Shown piece after piece: positions 1-7,593 of a stretch of DNA of 29,101 nucleotides. Below the pieces are notes generated by a model. The model did no database searches, had not been told where the DNA came from, and saw only the letters and a program-made list of their open reading frames with translations. A program made the position numbers and the translations under genes. Source of the DNA: a virus; the IMG/VR virus record IMGVR_UViG_3300035670_000997, positions 1 through 29,101 of that record. One strand, given 5' to 3'. Positions within the stretch are counted from its first letter, which is position 1, and every line of letters starts with the position of its first letter.

Positions 1-1045
1 AGACTGAAATAATAATACCAAGAGGTACAATGACTTTACCTAAACCTTTTACAAATGCTCCAACATCTGTCAATTCGCTTAAGAACTTCAAAGGACCTGC
101 GGCAACATCTCCAATACCTTTGAATACGCCTAGAAGTTTAGCAAGACCAGCACCAACAATGCCAACCTTTGCGGCATCGGCTGCGGCATCAATACCTTTA
201 ACTACACCGCCAGCGTCATCGACATAACCAGCGGCTTTAGCGGCATCAGCAGAAACAAATTTTCCTGTTTCTGTATTTCTAAATCTTGTGCCTTCTTGTT
301 TGATTGTTGGTGCTTTTTGAGCACCAGGTCTTGGCATTCCAGGAACGCTAGGTGTGATTCGTGTAATCAGTTGCGCTACACGATTGAATAGATCGGTGAT
401 GATGTTACCAATGAAACGAATTGATGTTCGAATTACATCAAAGATTTCATCGATACCTTTTTGAAGTTTTGGAAATCTCTCAGCAAACTTGAGTTTGAAT
501 TTTTCAAAAGCACCCTTAAATAAATCAGCAAGATTACCTAATAATTTCGTTAGGCTTTCTCCGATCTTTGGAATCTTAATCTTATCAAATATGCTTTTGA
601 AAAAGTCAGGTATCTTTACAGTAAAGAATTTTTTGAAATTTTCTAAGAATGGCTTGAAGCCTTTGACTAATTCTTGTATGCCTTTTCCTAAGAGAGCAAG
701 AGGTCCAAGACCATAACCTGCTTTGTCTTTCTTAGTAAGAACATCAAGAATTGCTTCAACGCTTTTCTCAATCGACTTCAGAGTGCCTAGAATGTCATTG
801 TCTAGTTTTCTTTGTTCGTTTTGATTCTCTTCATTAAATTGCTTATCTCGGCGTCTTTCTTCACGATCTTTTTGTCTTTCGGCTTTTTCTTCAGCCGAAC
901 TTTTCTGAAAGGCTTTCTCTAAGGCAGACAATCCCGCACCAAAAAGCGCAGGATTGCCTGAGATGGCTGCCTGTTTGAAACCGGCTCCGAAGTTTGCAAC
1001 AGAGCCTTGAATAGTTTGACCTAACTTACCTACTAAATTTGCCAT
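1..1045 (-). CDS. Probable tail tape measure protein, N-terminal part (truncated by the left edge)
   Basis: The reading frame opens with ATG at 1045 (MANLVGKLGQ) and stays open for about 348 codons to the window edge, so the C-terminus is missing. Residues about 50-95 are highly charged and rich in Glu, Arg and Lys, probably a coiled coil. They are followed by Phe/Lys-rich amphipathic segments and by Ala/Gly-rich hydrophobic stretches near the cut end. Alternating helical, amphipathic and hydrophobic parts are typical of tape measure proteins. The position supports this: it lies directly downstream of gp26 and a small -1 frame ORF, where tailed phages place the tape measure after its chaperones. 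If correct, it is the functional equivalent of T4 gp29, setting tail length and leaving through the tube at infection. The start follows the preceding stop by 5 nt with only a weak A/G-rich ribosome site. I recognise no specific motif, so the call rests on composition and context. Confidence 0.55.
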   Translation of the reverse strand, partial: MANLVGKLGQTIQGSVANFGAGFKQAAISGNPALFGAGLSALEKAFQKSSAEEKAERQKDREERRRDKQFNEENQNEQRKLDNDILGTLKSIEKSVEAILDVLTKKDKAGYGLGPLALLGKGIQELVKGFKPFLENFKKFFTVKIPDFFKSIFDKIKIPKIGESLTKLLGNLADLFKGAFEKFKLKFAERFPKLQKGIDEIFDVIRTSIRFIGNIITDLFNRVAQLITRITPSVPGMPRPGAQKAPTIKQEGTRFRNTETGKFVSADAAKAAGYVDDAGGVVKGIDAAADAAKVGIVGAGLAKLLGVFKGIGDVAAGPLKFLSELTDVGAFVKGLGKVIVPLGIIISV

Positions 1046-1050
1046 TTATC

Positions 1051-1251
1051 TTATCTTCTTGTTCGGGCTCTCATATTAGCCTCTTGTTGTTTTTGTCTTT
1101 CGTTTTCTTCCTTAACGAACTGCGTTAGAAGCATAATATAAATTTCTCTTTCGAATGGCATCATCTCTTCAAGTTCAGTTAAACTATATTTATGATGTTG
1201 CATTAGAGCAAAATTTGTCTTGTAATAGTTGGTTAGGTTATCACTAGACAA
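1051..1251 (-). CDS. gp26 frameshift extension (GT-like tape-measure chaperone tail)
   Basis: A 66-codon frame in the -1 phase relative to gp26. No ATG starts it near the N-terminus: the first start codon is TTG at 1251, 2 nt after the gp26 stop, with no ribosome site at proper spacing. The frame is open upstream through the gp26 end, back to a TGA about 30 nt before the slippery sequence. A -1 slip on AAATTTTTTC (1260-1269) would read Phe-Arg-Ile-Ala-Leu and continue, giving a fusion of about 315 aa. The peptide is charged and helical (TELEEMMPFEREIYIMLL, then a basic tail ending RARTRR). Small helical C-terminal extensions made by frameshift are known for lambda G/GT and many other tape-measure chaperones. 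The fusion is inferred. Independent TTG initiation or a non-coding frame are the alternatives. The ORF ends 5 nt before the tape measure start. Confidence 0.6.
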   Translation of the reverse strand: MSSDNLTNYYKTNFALMQHHKYSLTELEEMMPFEREIYIMLLTQFVKEENERQKQQEANMRARTRR

Positions 1252-1253
1252 TG

Positions 1254-1997
1254 CTATCCGAAAAAATTTGCCATGCCCTCCAGAGTAATGTGATCATCAG
1301 TACCACACTTTTCACAATGCCAGTGAATTGTATGCTTAAGTTTGGGCATTGTAGTAAAGAATGCATTCACCTTGGCAAATTGTTCTTGACCAAGATTGTT
1401 AATGAAGTCTTGCAATTCTTGCTTTGTTGATTCTGAAGCAGGATATGTGTTCTCTGCATCAAAAATGTAGTCAATACATTGACAAACAACATCAACAATT
1501 ACATCCATTTGATTCTTTGTGTCTGCTTTCTGCATTTTATCTGCAAGCGAGATGGTTGGGTATTTCAATACAATACCAATCTGCTTTTCTTCATCAAGAA
1601 TAATCTTGTGAGTATGCTCTGGATCCTTCTCGACTTCTACTTCCATGAGATTGAGGTTTTGTTTTGTGACATGATCGCACTCACTCATCTCACGATTTGT
1701 CTTTTCAAAGTGAGATAGATTTAATTCGATTGATTCGCCAATTGATTTTGCACGAAGGCGCATGAAGAAATATTCCAAGTCAAACATTGGAAGTGTTTCA
1801 ACTTTAACACCCTCACTTAAACAACAGTTTGCGATAATCTGTTTGATTGCACGAAGCATTTCGCTTGATTCTTTGCTCTCTAAAGCCATCAAAAGAATCT
1901 TTTGCTCTTTGACCAAGAATGGTCTGTATCGAACCTGCTCACCTGAAGAAGGTAAAGTCAATTCAAAGGTTGGTGTATTAATTTGTGGTAAAGCCAT
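1254..1997 (-). CDS. gp26: Baseplate hub assembly protein gp26 (tape-measure chaperone candidate)
   Basis: A 247-aa protein of the T4 gp26 baseplate family (T4 gp26 is about 208 aa), needed for assembly of the central hub and tape measure. The N-terminus (ALPQINTPTFELTLPSSGE) and the following VRYRPFLVKEQKILLMA segment are typical of the family. A C-terminal Cys/His cluster (H225, H227, C228, C231, H236) looks like a small metal-binding knuckle. The start ATG at 1997 has a strong AAGGAG with 7-nt spacing (2005-2010). The gene is followed by the -1 frame ORF and a probable tape measure gene, and its last codons form a slippery sequence. I therefore infer that it plays the role of lambda gpG. 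gp26 itself is well supported; the chaperone role is inferred from gene order. Confidence 0.85.
   Translation of the reverse strand: MALPQINTPTFELTLPSSGEQVRYRPFLVKEQKILLMALESKESSEMLRAIKQIIANCCLSEGVKVETLPMFDLEYFFMRLRAKSIGESIELNLSHFEKTNREMSECDHVTKQNLNLMEVEVEKDPEHTHKIILDEEKQIGIVLKYPTISLADKMQKADTKNQMDVIVDVVCQCIDYIFDAENTYPASESTKQELQDFINNLGQEQFAKVNAFFTTMPKLKHTIHWHCEKCGTDDHITLEGMANFFG
1260..1281 (-). promoter_or_regulatory. Candidate -1 programmed ribosomal frameshift site at the gp26 end
   Basis: Read on the minus strand, the gp26 codons are GCA AAT TTT TTC GGA TAG. This contains two overlapping canonical -1 heptamers in the correct phase, A AAT TTT and T TTT TTC. Slippage on either yields the same product. 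GGAGGG (1276-1281) sits 6 nt before the first heptamer and 9 nt before the second. This resembles the Shine-Dalgarno stimulator 10 nt upstream of the E. coli dnaX slip site. The zero-frame stop follows 3 nt after the second heptamer. I see no strong downstream stem-loop by eye. Confidence 0.6.
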
Positions 1998-2012
1998 AAT
2001 GTTTCTCCTTAA

Positions 2013-2594
2013 TTATGTGATTGCAGAAAGTGTTCTCTGCGTAAAGTCATTAACATGATATCTATATGCAATTGTGACGCTAAATCTTTGGTAACTATCA
2101 AACTCTTCCCAAGTGAGGTTCATTGGTCCAATGCCGATTGGAAAAGCACCATTGAGAGTACACTTAGCAAGTTGCTTTCTCTGATCGTTAACCTGATAAA
2201 TTGTTACTTTGCCTCCTTGTGCGTAGTCATTGTAATATCGAACAAAACCTCCAGTTCCATTACCTCCAGAAGTACCAGACTTTGTAACGATGTTATCCAT
2301 CCAACTTTCAAAAACTTTTCTTTCAATCATGTCTTCAGATGCGATAATTTGTAGATTAAGATCATTATAAGTTACATCATACGCAAATTTTGTTGTTGGA
2401 CCAAAAGATTGATCATCGTTTGTCGCAATGGTTCTTCCTGGAAACTCTGTTGCTTGACAACGAAAACGAAATGAACTGTTAAAGTTAGAAGCACCTGCCG
2501 CAGTTGCAATTCCGCTAGGCAAAGTTACTTCTGCAAAGAACAGATTGGGGCGTACAACCTTGACGCTATTTTTAAATGATGTTATACTAAACAT
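2013..2594 (-). CDS. Tail-tube-fold protein (gp54/gp19-like, probable tube initiator)
   Basis: A 193-aa protein with the layout of T4 tube-fold proteins. It has an N-terminal RPNLFFAEVTLP strand, then FRCQATEFPGRTI (compare FQCKATALPAG in T4 gp19), a helix with FESWMDNIV, and a final GPMNLTWEE...FSVTIAYRYH strand pair. T4 gp19, gp54 and the Ig-like half of gp48 share this fold. A second tube-fold gene for the main tube normally sits after gp18, outside this window. The hub context here (gp26, tape measure) makes a tube-initiator role like gp54 more likely than the main tube, but I cannot separate the two. The gene starts 2 nt after the upstream stop, with a weak GAAGA-type ribosome site, so translation is probably coupled. 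Confidence 0.65.
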   Translation of the reverse strand: MFSITSFKNSVKVVRPNLFFAEVTLPSGIATAAGASNFNSSFRFRCQATEFPGRTIATNDDQSFGPTTKFAYDVTYNDLNLQIIASEDMIERKVFESWMDNIVTKSGTSGGNGTGGFVRYYNDYAQGGKVTIYQVNDQRKQLAKCTLNGAFPIGIGPMNLTWEEFDSYQRFSVTIAYRYHVNDFTQRTLSAIT

Positions 2595-2596
2595 GT

Positions 2597-3196
2597 TTAT
2601 CGTACCATTCTTCTGCTATCAGTCCAGATAGTTTCTTTTGATGATTTTCTAAATTTCTCTAACGGTAAGAATAATGCAATATCCCATTCAATTGATGTAA
2701 TCTCTAAAAATGGTGAACGAACTTGCCTATTCAAATATCTTTTCACAGTTGGTTTGAATGCTCTATATTTAGCCGCTTTGGCAAGAATGCTATAGGATAT
2801 CTGTACTCTTGTTTTCTCGTCATAGTTTCTATCAGTTGTCGTACTATAAATCGCATCCATCAATTTTGCTCTCAGAGGGTGGGGCAAATAGTGAAAGTTG
2901 ATGCCTAAGAACCCATCTGGATAAGTTTCAATAGGAAAAATCAAAGGAAAAGTATCGTAGTAAGGCAAGTCTTCTTTGCCTTTTGGATCGTATTTGAAAA
3001 GATACATGTAGCCAGGCGTGAGTGTGCCTACTTTGCGTTTCTTTTCAAATGATCGAACTACCTTTGAAGGCGTTAAACGATTTGGTGCAGAGATTTGTTC
3101 TGCCGCATCACGATACCATTCTCTAGCCGCATTGGTTCGTGCCGGTAGTTGACCAGCATTAACGCCTTGATAGATGATTTCCTTAAAGATTAACAT
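2597..3196 (-). CDS. Conserved T4-like phage protein of unknown role (possible DNA-end protector or neck protein)
   Basis: A 199-aa protein with no signal peptide or membrane segment. It contains blocks that look strongly conserved: ARTNAAREWYRDAA near residue 20, GYMYLFKYDPKGKEDLPYYD around 62-81, FPLIFPIE and FLGINFHYLPHPLRAKLMD around 83-114, and a C-terminal EWDIALFLPLEKF. I recall similar sequences as a marine T4-like phage family but cannot name it with confidence. It lies next to gp4, and in T4 the neighbour of gene 4 is gene 2 (DNA-end protector), so that function is possible by position only. The start ATG at 3196 has AGGA at good spacing. A CATAAATA element (3221-3228) lies just upstream. 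Confidence 0.6.
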   Translation of the reverse strand: MLIFKEIIYQGVNAGQLPARTNAAREWYRDAAEQISAPNRLTPSKVVRSFEKKRKVGTLTPGYMYLFKYDPKGKEDLPYYDTFPLIFPIETYPDGFLGINFHYLPHPLRAKLMDAIYSTTTDRNYDEKTRVQISYSILAKAAKYRAFKPTVKRYLNRQVRSPFLEITSIEWDIALFLPLEKFRKSSKETIWTDSRRMVR

Positions 3197-3220
3197 AGTA
3201 TTCCTGTTGTTGAATACATA

Positions 3221-3228
3221 TATTTATG
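3221..3228 (-). promoter_or_regulatory. Possible late promoter (CATAAATA variant)
   Basis: On the minus strand the sequence reads CATAAATA, one base off the T4 late consensus TATAAATA. It overlaps the gp4 stop codon and lies 24 nt upstream of the ATG at 3196, leaving room for a short leader with the AGGA ribosome site. The same variant precedes gp13 at 28258. One mismatch in AT-rich DNA makes this tentative. Confidence 0.35.
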
Positions 3229-3664
3229 TCAAATGTTTCTCTGTAAGTATCTTAAATTCCCAATTTCTGTCTAAACAATACTCTGTTGCCGCTTTCCATT
3301 TTGCTTGATTGACGCCCCATGTCATGACTTCATTGAGATATCTGCGAGTTGGTTTTGCTGAACCCTCATGTTTCTTAGGTGCCATTGTTTGCTTATGTGG
3401 TTTCACTTCAATCAGACATGCTCTTAGATTACCATTCTTGTCACGATATCGTACCCAAAAATCAACAAAATATCGATGATATCGGGTATCAATTGGAGAC
3501 TTGTATGGTATGACCACTTCTTCAGAGTTCCACTCAAGTACAGACGAATTCGTATCACACCACACCATGAATCTGCGTTCAAGCAGACTACGGTAAATGA
3601 TGTTAGTTGGATCGCCCTTGTACTTTTGTGGGTTAGTTGGTTTGTATTTGCCTTTGTATGCCAT
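3224..3664 (-). CDS. gp4: Head completion nuclease gp4
   Basis: A 146-aa protein, close to the 150 aa of T4 gp4 (also called gp50/65), which acts after DNA packaging to finish the head before tail joining. The N-terminus (YKGKYKPTNPQKYKGDPTN) is the family signature. The PD-(D/E)XK nuclease core is visible: a helix with S26 and E29, then D68 in RYFVDFW, then E86 and K88 in LIEVKP, the same arrangement as TnsA-type endonucleases. It is the first gene of the leftward cluster, 46 nt from the divergent gp48 start. No clear Shine-Dalgarno precedes the ATG. A TCTAAATA element (3704-3711, minus strand) is the only late-promoter-like sequence upstream and has one mismatch. Confidence 0.88.
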   Translation of the reverse strand: MAYKGKYKPTNPQKYKGDPTNIIYRSLLERRFMVWCDTNSSVLEWNSEEVVIPYKSPIDTRYHRYFVDFWVRYRDKNGNLRACLIEVKPHKQTMAPKKHEGSAKPTRRYLNEVMTWGVNQAKWKAATEYCLDRNWEFKILTEKHLT

Positions 3665-3671
3665 AGTGAAT

Positions 3672-3679
3672 TATAAATA
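3672..3679 (+). promoter_or_regulatory. T4-type late promoter for the gp48 operon
   Basis: An exact TATAAATA, the -10 element recognised by the T4 late sigma gp55 with gp33 and the sliding clamp. It lies in the 46-nt divergent gap, 32 nt upstream of the gp48 ATG, with AAAGGA (3698-3703) between them. No other exact consensus element was found in an intergenic gap before 17016, so it may drive the whole gp48 to gp7 run. Confidence 0.75.
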
Positions 3680-3710
3680 GATAAAAAACAACCTTTCAAA
3701 GGATATTTAG

Positions 3711-4709
3711 ATGGCACGATTAGATTTCGAAATAACTCCAGACTTTGCACAAGAGGCAAGCGATAGAAGTGCGTTTGGAGGAACTTCTCTTCAAGTCACG
3801 GGAAGATACAGAGATGCTGGATTGAGTGGAACTTATTCGTATCCTTCGACCACTCAGCAGGACGGATTTCATATCCCACGAATGACATTTAAATTCTATG
3901 ACGCCTTTGGTACTTTCATTTCAGGTGCACCGACTGTTAAGTTGCGTGTGCCAAATAACTTCAATGTGTCAAGTTTCTCAGAATACAGTAGAACTGAAGC
4001 GATCTTTGGTGCTGGCATGGAAAGTCTGGCTGCAAATCTTTATACTGAAGCAGGTGCAGAGAATGTTGGTGAACAAGCAGGCGGCGACTTAACTGCGACT
4101 GAAGTAACAGAGGGTGGTAGTGAAGGGCTTCTCAAATATGGTGCGACTGCCGCAGAAGCGTTTTTATATGCTCTACAAAAATCTCTTGCTGGTGCAACGG
4201 GTTTTCTTACATCTGGCGGTTTGAATTCAATCTCTCAAGCAGAGTTTACTGGAAGAGCCGCAGTCAATCCATATGCACAATTGCTATACAAAGGTCCTCA
4301 GTTTAGACGATATCAAGTTCCAGTTACATTTAGACCAAGAAGTGCAACAGAATCGCAAGCAATTAATAAGATCGTAAATACATTTAAAATTGCATCATCT
4401 CCATCAGCACAAAACAGATCAGTTACAATTGGTGGATACACAGGAACACTTCAATCATTCACATTTGGATATCCACATCTGACTTCATTTAGCATTGAAT
4501 TCAATTCTCCACAAGGCGCAAAGACTTTATATGAGAGCAAACTTTGTGCGATTGAATCTGTAGCAATGGATTATGGTGGACAAAAGATGACATTCTTTGA
4601 AGATGGTCGACCAACAGAATCTACAATGACACTTCAATTATCCGAAGTAACAGTTCGTACTCTTGGTGATGCCAAGTACGATGCTAAATCAGGCGCAACG
4701 ATGGTATAA
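3711..4709 (+). CDS. gp48: Baseplate tail-tube cap gp48
   Basis: A 332-aa protein (T4 gp48 is about 364 aa) that would cap the central hub and join it to the tail tube. The C-terminal half has the conserved NPYAQLLYKGPQFRRYQVPVTFRP block (residues about 188-210), then a strand pair ending FSIEFNSP, and a YESKLCAIESVAMDYG...MTFFEDGRPT...MTLQLSE ending, which is how gp48/gp54-type proteins finish. The middle (about 100-175) is Gly/Ala/Glu-rich and helical. The ATG at 3711 follows AAAGGA by 7 nt. The next gene, gp53, starts 3 nt after the stop. A gp54-like role is possible because the two families are related; the length and position next to gp53 favour gp48. Confidence 0.8.
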   Translation: MARLDFEITPDFAQEASDRSAFGGTSLQVTGRYRDAGLSGTYSYPSTTQQDGFHIPRMTFKFYDAFGTFISGAPTVKLRVPNNFNVSSFSEYSRTEAIFGAGMESLAANLYTEAGAENVGEQAGGDLTATEVTEGGSEGLLKYGATAAEAFLYALQKSLAGATGFLTSGGLNSISQAEFTGRAAVNPYAQLLYKGPQFRRYQVPVTFRPRSATESQAINKIVNTFKIASSPSAQNRSVTIGGYTGTLQSFTFGYPHLTSFSIEFNSPQGAKTLYESKLCAIESVAMDYGGQKMTFFEDGRPTESTMTLQLSEVTVRTLGDAKYDAKSGATMV

Positions 4710-4712
4710 GAT

Positions 4713-5237
4713 ATGGCACAATATTCTTTCTACCCAAAAATTAAATATCAGATCGATCCATTTACGCAGTTGCGTATGGTTGATATCACGGTGTCTGCTA
4801 AGATTAAAAAGGCACTTAGAGATTACAACGCAATTGCAATTCGACCATACACAGTACAGAATGGTGATCGCCCAGAGGTTGTTTCAAATCTACTCTATGG
4901 TAATCCTTACTATGACTACATTCTACTCATGGTCAATAACATTGAAAATATTTACGACCAGTGGCCAAAAGACGATACGACATTTCAAAACTATATCGTT
5001 GAGAAATATGGAAGCGTTCAAGCCGCTAGAGTTGGATACAAATACTACTACACCGCCGATGGTGATATCGTAAGCGAAGAATATTGGCAGACATTAACTG
5101 GCGCAAGAAAGTATAGAGAAACATTTTATGAATACGAAACTCGTTTGAACGATGAGAAATCTCGTATTCGAATTCTAGAACTACCATATATCGTTAAGTT
5201 TGAAAGCGATCTACAAGAATTGTTGTCACAAAGATGA
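4713..5237 (+). CDS. gp53: Baseplate wedge protein gp53
   Basis: A 174-aa protein (T4 gp53 is 196 aa) that holds neighbouring wedges together and to the hub. The signature GDRPEVVSNLLYGNPYYDY followed by ILLMVNNIENIYDQWP (residues about 51-85) matches the T4 stretch around ELANAIYGNPQLYWVLLMCN. The second half has the charged helical ARKYRETFYEYETRLNDEKSRIRI segment and a C-terminal FESDLQELL helix, as in T4. The start is 3 nt after the gp48 stop. The stop TGA overlaps the next ATG in an ATGA junction, so translation of gp27 is probably coupled. Confidence 0.9.
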   Translation: MAQYSFYPKIKYQIDPFTQLRMVDITVSAKIKKALRDYNAIAIRPYTVQNGDRPEVVSNLLYGNPYYDYILLMVNNIENIYDQWPKDDTTFQNYIVEKYGSVQAARVGYKYYYTADGDIVSEEYWQTLTGARKYRETFYEYETRLNDEKSRIRILELPYIVKFESDLQELLSQR

Positions 5238-6631
5238 GCCTTCTAAATTTTCCAAACACCGATTCGTTTAATGACGAAGACTATTTACCGCAGAACCAAA
5301 CTGGTGTGCATTTTCAAGGCACATACACACTCGACACTTTGCGTATTAAATTGAAGAATGAACAGGTTGTCGAACTTGGTAATGTCTTTACTGAGATTGA
5401 GGTGTTTGAAGATGTTTTCAAATATTCAATTGAAGGCAGAATTCGAATCAAAGACTATGTTGGTGGTATCGAAAAGTTTATCATCACAGGCGGCGAAGAG
5501 ATTGCTATTCGTGCTTTGAAACCAAATGGTCAAAACGAAGTCATTCTCAGCCGTGACGATTTAGTTGTTACTCGACTATCGCCAATTGTGTTTACGCAAA
5601 ACAGTTTTAGAACATACGATTTGTTTTTCACATCAAAATCATCAGTCAACTCACTAAAGAAAAAAGTGTTTAAGAGTTTTGGTACAGATCGAAACTTGGT
5701 GAGTGTAGTGCAAAAGTTATTTTCAGAGATTGATACTACAAGCAACATTGCAATTCACAATAGCAACATCTTTCTAAGCAACCCATTTATTTGCACAGGC
5801 AAAAGACCATTAGATGCAATCAACATGTTAGCCAAAAGAGCATGTGTCGATGGCGATTACTTTTTATTCTTTGAAAGATTTGCAAAGAATCCAAGAGAGA
5901 ACTTTACTCACGCATTCACAGGTTTCAATACACTCAAAGAGTTTTGGACAGAGAACAATTCAATACCAAAAATTACCTATGAGCCAAACACAAGCAAGGT
6001 AAACTACATTGATGAAACGGAATCAGAATCCAATGTATCTACCTTCTATGTAAGACTAGAACAAAACTTTGATCACATGGCATTCACAAAGTCTGGATTC
6101 TATAACTCTAGAATTCGCACACTCAATTTGATTGATCAGACATACACAGATACAAAGATTGACTACATCAATGAATCTGAAGACAATCTAAAGACAATCT
6201 ATAACAACAGATTCATCGATAGCAAGAACATCTTTACAGACTATGATTCAACAACAATCGAAAGACTAATTGCCAAACCAAGACACGATTCAATACCAAA
6301 CAAAAATCAATGGTTGAAGTACGACACATACGGTTCTGTACTCAATAGTGGCATTCGTGTTGTTGTTCAAGTATCTGGTGCAACCAACAAGATTGGTGCA
6401 GGCAATCTGATTGAATTAAGCATTCCAAGTCAAGCATCAAAGACATTGAGATACGAAAGTCCTGTACCGCACGAAGATCAAGTTTATTCTGGCAAGTACA
6501 TGGTAACTGCCGTTCGTCATTTTTTAACACCCAAGTCATACAACAAAACTTTAGAGTTGAGCCGTGGATCACTCAGATTCGACATTGATACACTTGTCGA
6601 AAGATTCTCTGCGGCAGAAGAAATAGCATAA
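5234..6631 (+). CDS. gp27: Baseplate central hub gp27
   Basis: A 465-aa protein, larger than the 391 aa of T4 gp27. It forms the trimeric hub ring that carries the gp5 spike and connects to the tube. The first 130 residues form a tube-like beta domain (ELGNVFTEIEVFEDVFKYS...GRIRIKDYVGGIEKF). The middle includes RPLDAINMLAKRACVDGDYFLFFE (about 193-216), and the end has the hub-typical strand VYSGKYMVTAVRHFL near residue 420. The gene begins in an ATGA overlap with gp53. It is in the same transcription unit as gp5, its binding partner, but two genes (a kinase and a 76-aa ORF) are placed between them. Confidence 0.85.
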   Translation: MSLLNFPNTDSFNDEDYLPQNQTGVHFQGTYTLDTLRIKLKNEQVVELGNVFTEIEVFEDVFKYSIEGRIRIKDYVGGIEKFIITGGEEIAIRALKPNGQNEVILSRDDLVVTRLSPIVFTQNSFRTYDLFFTSKSSVNSLKKKVFKSFGTDRNLVSVVQKLFSEIDTTSNIAIHNSNIFLSNPFICTGKRPLDAINMLAKRACVDGDYFLFFERFAKNPRENFTHAFTGFNTLKEFWTENNSIPKITYEPNTSKVNYIDETESESNVSTFYVRLEQNFDHMAFTKSGFYNSRIRTLNLIDQTYTDTKIDYINESEDNLKTIYNNRFIDSKNIFTDYDSTTIERLIAKPRHDSIPNKNQWLKYDTYGSVLNSGIRVVVQVSGATNKIGAGNLIELSIPSQASKTLRYESPVPHEDQVYSGKYMVTAVRHFLTPKSYNKTLELSRGSLRFDIDTLVERFSAAEEIA

Positions 6632-6642
6632 GAGGATAACTG

Positions 6643-7593
6643 ATGAAACTTTCTTTCTCAGAGTACATACAACAAACTGACTACGAAGCCTATCAGCCTT
6701 TGTTAGAAAAACTTATCATGTATAACAATGGTAAGAGATATGGACAAATTGTTTTTCTAGCAGGTGGTGCTGGTTCAGGCAAAGGGTTTGCAATCAATAA
6801 CTTTATGGAAGGCGACAAGTTCAAAATTCGTGATGTTGACGAATTGAAACTTGCTTTTCAGAAACTTGATCAGTTGAATAAGTTCACGCTTGATGATTTG
6901 CTGAAGAAGTATGGTGACAATATCAGCGAAAAAGATATGGACTTGATTCAGAAAACAGTTATCGACAAAGGTTACTCTCTCAAAGATTTAGATTTAAGAA
7001 CGCCAGAACATGTTTATGCATTGCATGTCATGGTTCGTGCAACAGGCGCAAAGAACAAAACACTTGATTTGATTCTTGACAATGCAAAAGAAGGCACATT
7101 GCCAAACATTCTTTTTGATACAACATTCGCTGACATGGATGACATGAACACTTACATACCAATGCTAACAAAAGTTGGTTATCAAACAAGAGATATTCAT
7201 GTGACATGGGTGCTAACTAATTATGAGATTGCAATTCAAAACAATGCGAATCGAAAAAGAGTTGTACCAAAAGACATTCTACTGAAGACGCATCGTGGTG
7301 CCGCTAGAACAATTGTGCAATTAGTCAAGACAGGTTTTCCTAGAGAAGTTGATGGTGGCATCTATGTTGTGTTGAACAATCCACAGAATACTATGTACAT
7401 CACCAATCCAAAGACAGGTGAACATTACCGAGATGTAAAAGGTAGAAAAGTTGTAGGTAACTTTATGTACCTCACCGTGAAGAAACCAGGCAAGCAGATT
7501 ACAAATGACGCTGAAATTAAAAAACAACTGTTCGCTTGGATTAAAGACAATGTTCCTTCAGACGCATTAGATACGAAAGATTTACAGTTATGA
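6643..7593 (+). CDS. P-loop kinase, zeta-toxin-like, in the baseplate operon
   Basis: A 316-aa protein with a clear Walker A motif, GGAGSGKG at residues 41-48, after a hydrophobic strand (QIVFLA). A DVDE motif follows at about 64-67, then a Walker B-like ILFDTTFADMDD near 153-164. A basic segment, ANRKRVVPKDILLKTH (about 202-217), resembles the Arg-rich lid of zeta toxins and related small-molecule kinases. In that family, zeta toxin phosphorylates UDP-N-acetylglucosamine. The substrate here is unknown, and other P-loop kinases such as nucleotide or polynucleotide kinases share these motifs. The ATG follows AGAGGA (6633-6638) by 4 nt. The stop overlaps the next start in ATGA. It lies between the hub genes gp27 and gp5, an odd place for an enzyme. 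It could be a virion-delivered effector or an assembly factor; both are speculation. Confidence 0.7.
   Translation: MKLSFSEYIQQTDYEAYQPLLEKLIMYNNGKRYGQIVFLAGGAGSGKGFAINNFMEGDKFKIRDVDELKLAFQKLDQLNKFTLDDLLKKYGDNISEKDMDLIQKTVIDKGYSLKDLDLRTPEHVYALHVMVRATGAKNKTLDLILDNAKEGTLPNILFDTTFADMDDMNTYIPMLTKVGYQTRDIHVTWVLTNYEIAIQNNANRKRVVPKDILLKTHRGAARTIVQLVKTGFPREVDGGIYVVLNNPQNTMYITNPKTGEHYRDVKGRKVVGNFMYLTVKKPGKQITNDAEIKKQLFAWIKDNVPSDALDTKDLQL

Noticed and set aside
30-716. Short plus-strand open frames of 65-75 aa at the left end
   Set aside because: They are shadows of the open minus-strand tape measure frame, which runs unbroken from 1045 to the edge.
4663-5073. 136-aa plus-strand open frame spanning the gp48-gp53 junction
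   Set aside because: It overlaps two well-recognised genes in another frame and its sequence matches no family.
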